This document shows, one piece after another, positions 1 to 5,690 of a stretch of DNA of 5,994 bases. Both the position numbers and the translations under genes were made by a program. The notes under the pieces are model-generated. The model was not told the DNA's origin. It did no database searches and saw only the letters and a program-made list of their open reading frames with translations. The stretch is from NCBI GenBank assembly GCA_964654355.1, contig CAZZIQ010000065.1:1-5994 (forward strand), written 5' to 3'. Every line of letters begins with the position of its first letter. Position 1 is the stretch's first letter. This DNA comes from CAZZIQ01 sp964654355 (GTDB lineage Bacteria; Pseudomonadota; Gammaproteobacteria; GCF-002020875).

Positions 1-452
1 TGCTCACGCATGGGCATCGTTTGGCAACGGCGGAGTCGTGTACAGGAGGTTGGGTCGCGAAGCTGTGTACCGATCTCGCGGGGTCGTCAGCGTGGTTTGA
101 GCGGGGCTTTGTGACCTACTCGAATGCTGCCAAGGTTGAGATGTTGGGCGTACCGGAGACGACGCTTACGACGCATGGGGCGGTGAGTGAAGAGAGCGTA
201 CGCGCGATGGCCATCGGCGCCTTGGCGCATAGTGCTGCGGATTACGCGATGGCGATCAGTGGGATTGCAGGACCAAGCGGCGGCTCGGCGGAGAAGCCTG
301 TCGGAACGGTCTGGTTGGCGTGGGCACGTTCGGAAGAGGGCCGGCATGTGGTGGTCGCACGACGTGAGCAGTTTTCCGGTGATCGCGATGAGGTCCGGCG
401 ACAGGCTGCATGGACTGCACTGGCTGGCTTGTTGGCCTGGCTCGGCGGCTAA
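1..452 (+). CDS. pncC: Nicotinamide-nucleotide amidase (PncC / CinA C-terminal domain), 5' partial
   Basis: Hydrolyses the amide of nicotinamide mononucleotide to give nicotinic acid mononucleotide and ammonia, a cytoplasmic step of pyridine nucleotide recycling. The reading frame is open from the left edge (first full codon at base 3) to TAA at 450-452, giving 149 visible codons. The family signature TAESCTGGW lies right at the beginning, followed by GFVTYSN and by GIAGPSGGSAEKPVGTVW, all hallmarks of the CinA C-terminal amidase domain. The TTG at 21 is an internal leucine codon, not a start, because the residues before it (LTHGHR) fit the family. Stand-alone PncC proteins are about 160 residues, so only some 15 residues would be missing; a full-length CinA would carry a further N-terminal molybdopterin-binding-like domain upstream. 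The window cannot tell these apart. Only 14 bp separate it from thpR, suggesting one transcript. Confidence 0.93.
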   Translation, partial: LTHGHRLATAESCTGGWVAKLCTDLAGSSAWFERGFVTYSNAAKVEMLGVPETTLTTHGAVSEESVRAMAIGALAHSAADYAMAISGIAGPSGGSAEKPVGTVWLAWARSEEGRHVVVARREQFSGDRDEVRRQAAWTALAGLLAWLGG

Positions 453-466
453 CGAATCCAACGGGG

Positions 467-1006
467 ATGTCACGTCCGCATCGATTGTTTCTGGCGGCAT
501 GGCCAAATGCAGCGGTGCGGGCGCAACTCGCTGAGTTGGTCGGTCAGTGCGCCGCCTGCGGCCAAGGCCGCGCCATCCCAGCTGAGAATCTGCATCTAAC
601 CTTGGCCTTCCTCGGTGATCAGCCTGAGGAACGGATTGCTGAGGTCATCGCGCTTGCGGAGACCATTGAGCCTGCGCCGGTGCAGATGCTGCTTGATCGC
701 TTTGGGCATTTCATGGGTCCGCAGATTCTCTGGGTTGGGCCTTCCATCACGCCCGTGCCGTTACAGGCCTTTCAGTCCTTGTTGACGCGTCGATTCGCTG
801 AACAAGGCGTTGCAAGCGATCAGCGCCCCTATCGTCCACATGTGAGTTTATTGAGAAAAGTTCCAGAACTAATTGATTTGCCTATCGTTGAGCCCATGGA
901 CTGGACGCTGGACCGGTGGGCCTTGCTGGAATCGCCGCGCACGGCCGGCGGCGCGCAGTACGAAGTCCTAGCGGAGTGGGCATGGCCAACGACCAGATCG
1001 GTGTGA
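467..1006 (+). CDS. thpR: RNA 2',3'-cyclic phosphodiesterase (ThpR / LigT, 2H phosphoesterase family)
   Basis: A 179-residue cytoplasmic enzyme of the 2H superfamily. Members open 2',3'-cyclic phosphates on RNA ends, and some show 2'-5' RNA ligase activity in vitro; the physiological substrate is poorly known. The two catalytic H-x-T/S-x motifs are visible as HLTL at residues 43-46 (in HLTLAFLG) and HVSL at 125-128 (in RPHVSLLRK). The second has Ser in place of the more common Thr, a tolerated variant. The N-terminus RLFLAAWPNAAVRAQL is the usual first strand and helix. I chose ATG 467 because the homologous region begins at once, length matches the family (about 175-185 aa) and it clears the pncC stop. 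An in-frame ATG at 410 would add 19 residues inside pncC with no family resemblance. A ribosome site is weak (a GGGG run directly before the ATG), consistent with coupling to pncC translation. No intrinsic terminator is visible after it, so some readthrough into recA is possible. Confidence 0.9.
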   Translation: MSRPHRLFLAAWPNAAVRAQLAELVGQCAACGQGRAIPAENLHLTLAFLGDQPEERIAEVIALAETIEPAPVQMLLDRFGHFMGPQILWVGPSITPVPLQAFQSLLTRRFAEQGVASDQRPYRPHVSLLRKVPELIDLPIVEPMDWTLDRWALLESPRTAGGAQYEVLAEWAWPTTRSV

Positions 1007-1034
1007 AATTATTGTGCGTAGGCGGGTTGCGTTT

Positions 1035-1093
1035 TTGGAATCGCCCGTTAGACTCATAGAACAAATTGAGAACGTTAGTTCCACAAATAGAGA
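1035..1093 (+). promoter_or_regulatory. Candidate recA promoter region
   Basis: Two weak sigma70-like pairs fit in the recA leader. One is TTGGAA (1035-1040) with TAGAAC (1057-1062), spacer 16. The other is TTGAGA (1066-1071) with TAGAGA (1088-1093), spacer 16. The second has the better -35 (5 of 6), and its elements are overlapped by the two operator palindromes, as expected for a repressed recA promoter. Neither -10 is strong, and the choice between them is inference. Confidence 0.3.
1070..1081. promoter_or_regulatory. Putative SOS operator 1 upstream of recA (GAAC-N4-GTTC)
   Basis: GAAC GTTA GTTC is an exact match to the GAAC-N4-GTTC core of the LexA (Cheo) box known from Gram-positive bacteria. 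It sits 99 bp before the recA ATG. It shares the 12-base string GAGAACGTTnGTTC (allowing one variable base) with operator 2, whose centre is exactly 22 bp away, about two helical turns. A further GAAC half-site at 1059-1062 lies 11 bp upstream, producing a GAAC-N7-GAAC direct repeat, the arrangement of alphaproteobacterial LexA boxes. Which repressor binds is not shown by the sequence. Confidence 0.6.
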
Positions 1094-1105
1094 ACGTTTG
1101 TTCTC
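1090..1105. promoter_or_regulatory. Putative SOS operator 2 upstream of recA (GAGAAC-N4-GTTCTC)
   Basis: GAGAAC GTTT GTTCTC has perfect 6-bp inverted arms around a 4-bp centre and contains the exact GAAC-N4-GTTC core. It is the more symmetrical of the two tandem sites and lies 75 bp before the recA start codon, at or just downstream of a candidate -10 element. Position and symmetry fit a LexA-type operator controlling recA. The gammaproteobacterial CTGT-N8-ACAG box is not seen in this leader. Confidence 0.65.
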
Positions 1106-1180
1106 ACGTAAAAGAGGCGGAAAAACCGCAGAGCCGCACCACAAAACCAAGGTGCATTTCATTGAAGCGAGGGTAGGACC

Positions 1181-2233
1181 ATGGATGAAAACCGGAAAAA
1201 AGCACTGCAAGCGGCACTTGGCCAGATTGAACGTCAATTCGGAAAAGGCGCAGTCATGCGTATGGGTGACGAAGCCGCCCAGCGTGACATTTCCGCGGTT
1301 TCTTCGGGCTCACTGAGTCTCGACATCGCACTGGGCATTGGCGGGTATCCGCGCGGCCGCGTTGTCGAAATCTACGGCCCGGAATCTTCGGGCAAGACCA
1401 CGTTGACCTTGCATGCCATTGCCGAGATGCAGAAGCTTGGCGGCACTGCCGCGTTTGTCGATGCCGAGCATGCGCTCGACCCCAACTATGCTGAAAAGCT
1501 CGGCGTAAATATTGATGACCTGCTGGTTTCCCAGCCGGACACGGGCGAACAAGCACTCGAAATCGCGGACATGCTGGTGCGTTCCAGTGCGGTTGATATT
1601 GTGGTCATTGACTCGGTGGCTGCATTGACCCCGAAGGCGGAGTTGGAAGGCGAGATGGGCGATACCCATGTTGGTCTGCAGGCGCGCCTAATGTCGCAAG
1701 CGCTGCGTAAGTTGACGGCCAACATCAAGCGCTCGAATACCCTGGTCATCTTCATTAACCAGATTCGTATGAAGATCGGTGTGATGTTTGGTAGTCCGGA
1801 GACGACGACGGGCGGCAATGCACTCAAGTTCTATTCCTCCGTGCGTCTCGATATCCGCCGCATTGGTGCCATCAAGAAGGGCGATGAGGTTACCGGCAAT
1901 GAAACCCGCGTCAAGGTGGTCAAGAACAAGGTGGCGCCGCCATTTAAGCAGGTGACTTTCGACATCCTCTACAACGAAGGCATCTCACGTGAGGGTGAAA
2001 TTATTGACCTCGGCGTTGCGACCGGCGTCGTGAATAAGTCAGGTGCTTGGTACAGCTACGGCGACGAGCGCATTGGTCAAGGTAAGGACAATGTGCGCCA
2101 GTTCTTGAAAGAAAATTCGGAAATGGCGAAAGAAATCGAAGCGCAAATCCGCGAACAGCTGTTGCCGAAAACCGGGGCGCGTCTGCGTGCGGTAGAAGTG
2201 GCAGAGGAAGACGATTTGGCGATGGAGGCCTGA
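1181..2233 (+). CDS. recA: Recombinase RecA
   Basis: A full-length 350-residue RecA, the ATP-dependent strand-exchange protein that forms filaments on single-stranded DNA, drives homologous recombination and acts as coprotease for LexA self-cleavage. Visible in order: an N-terminal helix and linker (about 1-35), Walker A GPESSGKT at 66-73, the catalytic glutamate E96 in DAEHALD, Walker B VVIDSV near 141-146, loop L1 around EGEMGDTH (156-163), the allosteric glutamine Q194 in FINQIRMKIG, loop L2 through MFGSPETTTGG (202-212), and a C-terminal domain ending in an acidic tail (EVAEEDDLAMEA). All key residues expected from E. coli RecA are present, with no intein and no truncation. ATG 1181 is preceded by GAGGG at 1169-1173 with a 7-base spacer, and the N-terminal sequence MDENRKKAL fits the family. 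The 174-bp leader holds two palindromic operators, so DNA-damage induction is likely. The TGA stop overlaps the first possible recX ATG. Confidence 0.98.
   Translation: MDENRKKALQAALGQIERQFGKGAVMRMGDEAAQRDISAVSSGSLSLDIALGIGGYPRGRVVEIYGPESSGKTTLTLHAIAEMQKLGGTAAFVDAEHALDPNYAEKLGVNIDDLLVSQPDTGEQALEIADMLVRSSAVDIVVIDSVAALTPKAELEGEMGDTHVGLQARLMSQALRKLTANIKRSNTLVIFINQIRMKIGVMFGSPETTTGGNALKFYSSVRLDIRRIGAIKKGDEVTGNETRVKVVKNKVAPPFKQVTFDILYNEGISREGEIIDLGVATGVVNKSGAWYSYGDERIGQGKDNVRQFLKENSEMAKEIEAQIREQLLPKTGARLRAVEVAEEDDLAMEA
2224..2228 (+). promoter_or_regulatory. Ribosome binding site for the ATG-2233 start of recX
   Basis: GGAGG lies inside the last recA codons, four bases before the ATG in the TGATG overlap. 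The match is strong but the spacing is short. It is the main argument for the upstream recX start and would allow translational coupling to recA. Confidence 0.4.
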
Positions 2234-2790
2234 TGCGCCGACGCTGGAAGTCATCTGCAAGCGCCCGCTCAGCGGGCGTTTTGCTGTCTGATGCTGAGAG
2301 TCCTGAAGTGATCGAAGACACGCATCTATCCGCTGAGGAAGATGCGGCTGCAGTCCGTCGACGTGCTCGTGAGAGTGCGGTACGCATTCTGGGACGGCGC
2401 GAGCACAGCCAAAAAGAGCTCACTCGAAAACTTAAGCAACGCGAATTCAGCCAAGCAGTGGTCCAGGAGACCCTTGCTTGGTTGCGCGAGCATGACGTAC
2501 TCAATGAACAGCGCTTTGCCTCGGAATACGCACGTATGCGTGCCGGGCGTGGCTATGGTCCGCTGCGCATCCTGCAGGAATTACGCGAACGCGGGATTGC
2601 TGAGGCCGAGGCGGATGCTGCACTGGATTCCTTAGAGCAGGATTGGTGGGCCGCGGCCGTTGAGGTCCGTAGGCGCAAGTTTGGGGCGTCGCTCCCGGTG
2701 GAACTGACTGAGATCGCTAAGCAACAGCGTTTCTTGCAATACCGGGGATTTAGTGCTGAACAAGCACGCGCGGCTGCGCAGCCGCGCTGA
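2233..2790 (+). CDS. recX: Regulatory protein RecX
   Basis: RecX binds in the groove of RecA filaments and limits their extension and activity. The protein is rich in Arg and Glu and built of the family's three-helix repeats. Recognisable segments are RILGRREHSQKEL (51-63), RFASEYARMRAGRGYGPLRILQELRERGI (94-122) and QRFLQYRGFS (165-174), the last closely resembling the end of E. coli RecX. From ATG 2233 the protein is 185 residues, longer than the usual 150-170, and its first 40 residues have no family resemblance. This start overlaps the recA stop in TGATG and has GGAGG four bases upstream. However, a terminator-like hairpin at 2259-2282 would then fall within codons 9-17. In-frame GTG 2308, preceded by GAGAG, would give 160 residues starting beyond the hairpin and is a serious alternative; TTG 2281 is another. 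Identity is secure; the start is not. Expression probably depends on readthrough from recA. Confidence 0.92.
   Translation: MRRRWKSSASARSAGVLLSDAESPEVIEDTHLSAEEDAAAVRRRARESAVRILGRREHSQKELTRKLKQREFSQAVVQETLAWLREHDVLNEQRFASEYARMRAGRGYGPLRILQELRERGIAEAEADAALDSLEQDWWAAAVEVRRRKFGASLPVELTEIAKQQRFLQYRGFSAEQARAAAQPR
2259..2282 (+). terminator. Rho-independent terminator or attenuator at the recA/recX junction
   Basis: CGCCCGC (2262-2268) pairs perfectly with GCGGGCG (2272-2278) around a TCA loop. The stem can be extended by one G-T and two A-T pairs (AAG with TTT), and the 3' arm runs into TTTT at 2279-2282. It lies 26 bp after the recA stop, so it would reduce transcription into recX. A partial terminator between recA and recX is known in E. 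coli, where recX is made by readthrough. Confidence 0.72.
2768..2787 (+). terminator. GC-rich palindrome at the 3' end of recX, possible weak terminator
   Basis: A perfect 20-bp palindrome (arms GCGCGGCTGC and GCAGCCGCGC) lies in the last recX codons, ending immediately before the TGA. As RNA it gives an 8-bp stem with a 4-base loop. The downstream sequence is T-rich but interrupted (TTCCCTTTATTGTTCTT), so a classical U-tract is missing. It may be a weak terminator, a 3'-end stabiliser, or simply an effect of Ala/Arg-rich coding. Confidence 0.35.
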
Positions 2791-2888
2791 TTCCCTTTAT
2801 TGTTCTTGCCGACGTTATCCCTAGCACGCTGAACTCGCTACACTACGCAGTCATTTTGGGGGCTGTGTGAACGGCTCCGTGTTTGTGT

Positions 2889-2917
2889 TGGGTTAATCCG
2901 TGTGATTTTTTCACAAT
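2889..2917 (+). promoter_or_regulatory. Candidate alaS promoter
   Basis: TTGGGT (2889-2894) and CACAAT (2912-2917) are separated by 17 bp, weak sigma70-like matches of 3 and 4 of 6. Initiation would fall near 2924 and leave a leader of about 30 bases. The -10 is overlapped by the TGTGA-N5-TCACA inverted repeat. The rest of the 163-bp recX-alaS gap shows no better pair. Low confidence. Confidence 0.25.
2901..2915. promoter_or_regulatory. Inverted repeat TGTGA-N5-TCACA upstream of alaS
   Basis: Perfect 5-bp arms flank a run of five T, 39 bp before the alaS start codon. The half-sites are those of a CRP site, but the spacer is 5 rather than 6 bp, so it is not a standard CRP operator. E. coli AlaRS is known to repress its own gene by binding a palindrome at the promoter; a similar role here is only a guess from position. 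Confidence 0.35.
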
Positions 2918-2938
2918 TTTCCCGCCTGAATGTCTTTC

Positions 2939-2943
2939 AAGGA
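2939..2943 (+). promoter_or_regulatory. Ribosome binding site that sets the alaS start at 2954
   Basis: AAGGA lies 10 bases before ATG 2954. The alternative in-frame ATG at 2930 has only TTTTCCCGCCTGA before it, with no Shine-Dalgarno match, and the AAGGA would then be inside its coding sequence. Confidence 0.6.
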
Positions 2944-2953
2944 TTCCGACCGC

Positions 2954-5551
2954 ATGAAAGTGCAAGAGATTCGCCAGGCCTTCCTGGACCATTTTATCAA
3001 GCTGGGCCACACCCAGGTTCCATCGAGCCCGTTGATTCCGGGGAACGATGCAACCTTGTTGTTTACCAACGCCGGCATGGTGCAGTTCAAGGAAACCTTT
3101 CTCGGCCAAGAAACGCGTCCGTATACGCGTGCCACCAGTGTGCAGCGTTGTGTGCGTGCTGGCGGCAAGCACAACGATCTCGAAAACGTAGGTTATACCG
3201 CGCGTCATCACACTTTCTTCGAAATGCTGGGCAACTTCAGCTTCGGTGATTATTTCAAGGAAGACGCGATTCGTTTTGCCTGGTCGTTTTTGACCGAAGT
3301 GTTAAAGCTTCCTGAAGAAAAGCTCTGGGTCACAGTGTATGAAGATGATCCAGAAGCGGAAGAATTGTGGCTGAAGAAGATGGGTGTTTCTGCTGAGCGT
3401 TTTTCGCGCTGCGGGGCGAAGGACAACTTCTGGCAGATGGGTGACACCGGTCCGTGTGGGCCATGTACTGAAATCTTCTATGACCATGGCGCCGATGTTC
3501 CGGGTGGCCCGCCGGGCAGTCCGGATGAAGATGGCGACCGTTACATTGAAATTTGGAATCTCGTATTCATGCAGTACGACCGAGATGCTAGTGGTCATAT
3601 GAATCCGCTGCCGAAGCCCTCGGTCGACACTGGGATGGGCTTGGAGCGTTTGGCTGCCGTATTGCAGAACGTGCATAGCAATTACGAAATCGATTTGTTC
3701 CAAAACCTAATGAAAGCCATCGCACAAGAGCTGGGTCTACAGGATCATGAACAAACCTCCGTCCGCGTAATCGCCGATCACATTCGTTCTTGCGCGTTCT
3801 TAGCAGTCGATGGCGTGACGCCGTCGAATGAAGGGCGTGGTTATGTGATGCGTCGTATCGTGCGTCGTGCATTGCGTCATGGGCACAAGTTGGGCGGCCA
3901 GGGCGCGTTCTTCTACAAGTTGGTTGCGCCGCTGGTGCACGAGATGGGCGCGGCCTATCCAGAATTGGCAGAGCGCCAAGCGATCGTGGAGAAGGTGTTG
4001 CGTGTCGAAGAAGAGCGTTTTGCGGAGACCCTCGACCAAGGTATGCGCGTGTTTGATGACGTGGTTGCCGATTTGAACAAGGGCGATCGTATTCCAGGTG
4101 AAGCTGTATTCCGTTTGTATGACACCTACGGCTTCCCAGTCGATCTCACCGCGGACATCGCACGTGAGCGTGAGCTTGAAATCGATCACGACGGCTACGA
4201 AGAAGCCATGACCGCGCAGCGCGAACGTGCGCGTGCCGCCAGTCAGTTCAAGGCGGGTGCAGCAGGCTCAATTGATTTGGGCGTGAGTTCAACCTTTACC
4301 GGTTACGAGCAGTTAACCGATTCCGGCAAGGTGTTGGCTTTGTTGCAAGGCGCGAACCCGGTTGATGCGTTGGTCGGTGACGTGAATGGGGCGGTGGTCT
4401 TAGATCAAACCCCGTTCTATGCCGAGTCCGGCGGTCAGATCGGCGATCAGGGCTACCTACGTTTTGACAATGGCGCGGTATTCCGTGTGGACGATACGCA
4501 GAAGGCCAGCGAGGCGATTCTGCATCTGGGTGTGCTGGAAAGTGGCAGCATTAAGAAGGGCGATCGCGCTGAAGCGGTGGTCGCTGGCGAGCGCGCGGAC
4601 ATTGCGCGCAATCACTCTGCAACCCATCTCTTGCATGCGGCTTTGCGCACAGTGCTGGGCGAGCACGTGCAGCAGAAAGGCTCGTTGGTGCAATGCGACC
4701 GTTTGCGTTTCGACTTCACCCATTTCGAACCCGTGACTACCGAACAGCTGCGCCAGATCGAACACATGGTGAACGAACAAATCCTCGCTAACCATGAAGT
4801 GGAAACGCGGATCATGAAGCTGGATGAGGCGCGCGCTAGTGGTGCGATGGCACTGTTTGGTGAGAAGTATGGTGAGAGCGTGCGTGTTTTGAAGATGAGC
4901 ACGTTCTCGACCGAGTTGTGTGGCGGTACGCACGTAGAGCGTACCGGTGACATTGGCATGATGAAGATTCTGAGCGAAACCGGGATTGCTTCCGGTGTGC
5001 GCCGTATTGAGGCGACCTCGGGTCGTGGTGCGCAGCTGTGGGTCGATCATGCTGAAGAGCATTTACAAAACATCGCGGGCTTGCTCAAGAGTGGGCGCGA
5101 GGATGTTGAGGCGCGTGTGCGTCAGCTACTTGAACAAAGTCGCGGCTTGGAAAAAGAGATTGATCGCCTGAAGGGCAAGCTTGCAGCGAGTGCCGGTGCG
5201 GATCTGGCCAATGAAGCCGAAGCCATCAATGGCGTGAATGTGCTGGTGGCCAAGCTCGAGGGCGCCGACGCCAAGGCCTTGCGCGACACGGCCGATCAGT
5301 TGAAGAGCAAGCTGGGTACCACGGCGTTGCTGTTGTCGGCAGTCGAGGGTGAAAAGGTGTTGTTGCTGGCCTCGGTCAGCAAAGATGCAACCGACCGCGT
5401 ACATGCGGGTGAGCTGCTTAAAACCGTTGCGGCCGAAGTCGGTGGTAAGGGGGGGGGTCGTCCCGACATGGCGCAGGGTGGTGGCACACAGCCAGAAAAC
5501 CTGGCTAAGGCATTGGATACCGCGCGCGCTTGGATGCGCGAGCGGTTATAA
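2954..5551 (+). CDS. alaS: Alanyl-tRNA synthetase
   Basis: Class II synthetase that attaches alanine to tRNA-Ala in the cytoplasm and clears mischarged Ser/Gly-tRNA-Ala. At 865 residues it is close to E. coli AlaRS (876). Domains in order: the catalytic core with the long conserved stretch from QRCVRAGGKHNDLENVGY through FFEMLGNFSFGDYFK (about 64-102), motif 3 GMGLER (227-232), the tRNA-recognition helical region, the editing domain with zinc-ligand motifs HSATH (H554, H558) and CGGTH (C656, H660), then a coiled linker and the C-Ala domain with GGRPDMAQGGG (834-844). Nothing is missing. I prefer ATG 2954 because MKVQEIRQAFLDHF aligns with the usual N-terminus and AAGGA sits 10 bases upstream; ATG 2930 would add 8 residues. 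A run of nine G (5449-5457) encodes the Lys-Gly-Gly-Gly of the C-Ala motif. It has its own leader, with a candidate promoter and an inverted repeat, and so is probably transcribed apart from recA-recX. Confidence 0.97.
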   Translation: MKVQEIRQAFLDHFIKLGHTQVPSSPLIPGNDATLLFTNAGMVQFKETFLGQETRPYTRATSVQRCVRAGGKHNDLENVGYTARHHTFFEMLGNFSFGDYFKEDAIRFAWSFLTEVLKLPEEKLWVTVYEDDPEAEELWLKKMGVSAERFSRCGAKDNFWQMGDTGPCGPCTEIFYDHGADVPGGPPGSPDEDGDRYIEIWNLVFMQYDRDASGHMNPLPKPSVDTGMGLERLAAVLQNVHSNYEIDLFQNLMKAIAQELGLQDHEQTSVRVIADHIRSCAFLAVDGVTPSNEGRGYVMRRIVRRALRHGHKLGGQGAFFYKLVAPLVHEMGAAYPELAERQAIVEKVLRVEEERFAETLDQGMRVFDDVVADLNKGDRIPGEAVFRLYDTYGFPVDLTADIARERELEIDHDGYEEAMTAQRERARAASQFKAGAAGSIDLGVSSTFTGYEQLTDSGKVLALLQGANPVDALVGDVNGAVVLDQTPFYAESGGQIGDQGYLRFDNGAVFRVDDTQKASEAILHLGVLESGSIKKGDRAEAVVAGERADIARNHSATHLLHAALRTVLGEHVQQKGSLVQCDRLRFDFTHFEPVTTEQLRQIEHMVNEQILANHEVETRIMKLDEARASGAMALFGEKYGESVRVLKMSTFSTELCGGTHVERTGDIGMMKILSETGIASGVRRIEATSGRGAQLWVDHAEEHLQNIAGLLKSGREDVEARVRQLLEQSRGLEKEIDRLKGKLAASAGADLANEAEAINGVNVLVAKLEGADAKALRDTADQLKSKLGTTALLLSAVEGEKVLLLASVSKDATDRVHAGELLKTVAAEVGGKGGGRPDMAQGGGTQPENLAKALDTARAWMRERL

Positions 5552-5560
5552 CGACCCTAC

Positions 5561-5641
5561 ACGTCATTGCGAGGAGCAACGCGACGAAGCAATCCATGGC
5601 ATTGATGGATCGCCACGCCGCTACGCGGCTCGCGATGACGT
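5561..5641. repeat. 81-bp interspersed REP/MITE-like element with terminal inverted repeats
   Basis: The 13-bp ends ACGTCATTGCGAG (5561-5573) and CTCGCGATGACGT (5629-5641) are inverted copies with one mismatch. Inside are two further inverted repeats: GCAATCCAT (5589-5597) with ATGGATCGC (5605-5613), one mismatch, and GCCGC (5617-5621) with GCGGC (5625-5629). The opening GTCATTGCGAGGAGCAACGC and the GAAGCAATCC that follows resemble a dispersed non-coding repeat type I recognise from many bacterial genomes. It starts 10 bp after the alaS stop and ends 49 bp before lysC, so it would be transcribed in any alaS-lysC transcript and could fold into a long imperfect hairpin. No open frame of note and no transposase lie with it, and no clear target-site duplication is visible. 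Confidence 0.75.
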
Positions 5642-5660
5642 TATTTTTAGATTTTAAGTA

Positions 5661-5678
5661 TGGGCACTCGCCCAGGAG
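5661..5678 (+). promoter_or_regulatory. lysC ribosome binding site with adjacent small hairpin
   Basis: AGGAG (5674-5678) is the only Shine-Dalgarno match before lysC, with a rather long 12-base spacer. Directly upstream TGGGC (5661-5665) pairs with GCCCA (5670-5674) around an ACTC loop, and the last paired base is the first A of AGGAG. A regulatory role is not established; the main value is support for the ATG at 5691. Confidence 0.4.
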
Positions 5679-5690
5679 CCTAAGCAGTCT

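Noticed and set aside
410..466. In-frame ATG at 410 as the start of thpR
   Set aside because: It lies within the pncC coding sequence, lacks a ribosome site, and adds 19 residues unlike any ThpR N-terminus; homology starts directly after ATG 467.
2867..2896. Nine-codon GTG-started mini-ORF upstream of alaS, considered as a leader peptide
   Set aside because: It contains no Ala codons and no attenuator pair follows; a frame this short is expected by chance.
2901..2915. Canonical CRP binding site
   Set aside because: The arms match but the spacer is 5 bp instead of 6, so I list it only as an inverted repeat of unknown partner.
2930..2953. ATG at 2930 as the alaS start
   Set aside because: No Shine-Dalgarno match upstream, whereas AAGGA is well placed for ATG 2954, which also fits the AlaRS N-terminus.
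4457..5062. Long reverse-strand open frame inside alaS, and similar antisense frames throughout the window
   Set aside because: They are mirror images of strongly supported + strand genes, with no family motifs and composition typical of shadow translation.
5661..5690. CsrA-binding site or riboswitch in the lysC leader
   Set aside because: The GGA is outside the hairpin loop and the 139-bp gap, mostly filled by the repeat, has no room or motifs for a lysine riboswitch.
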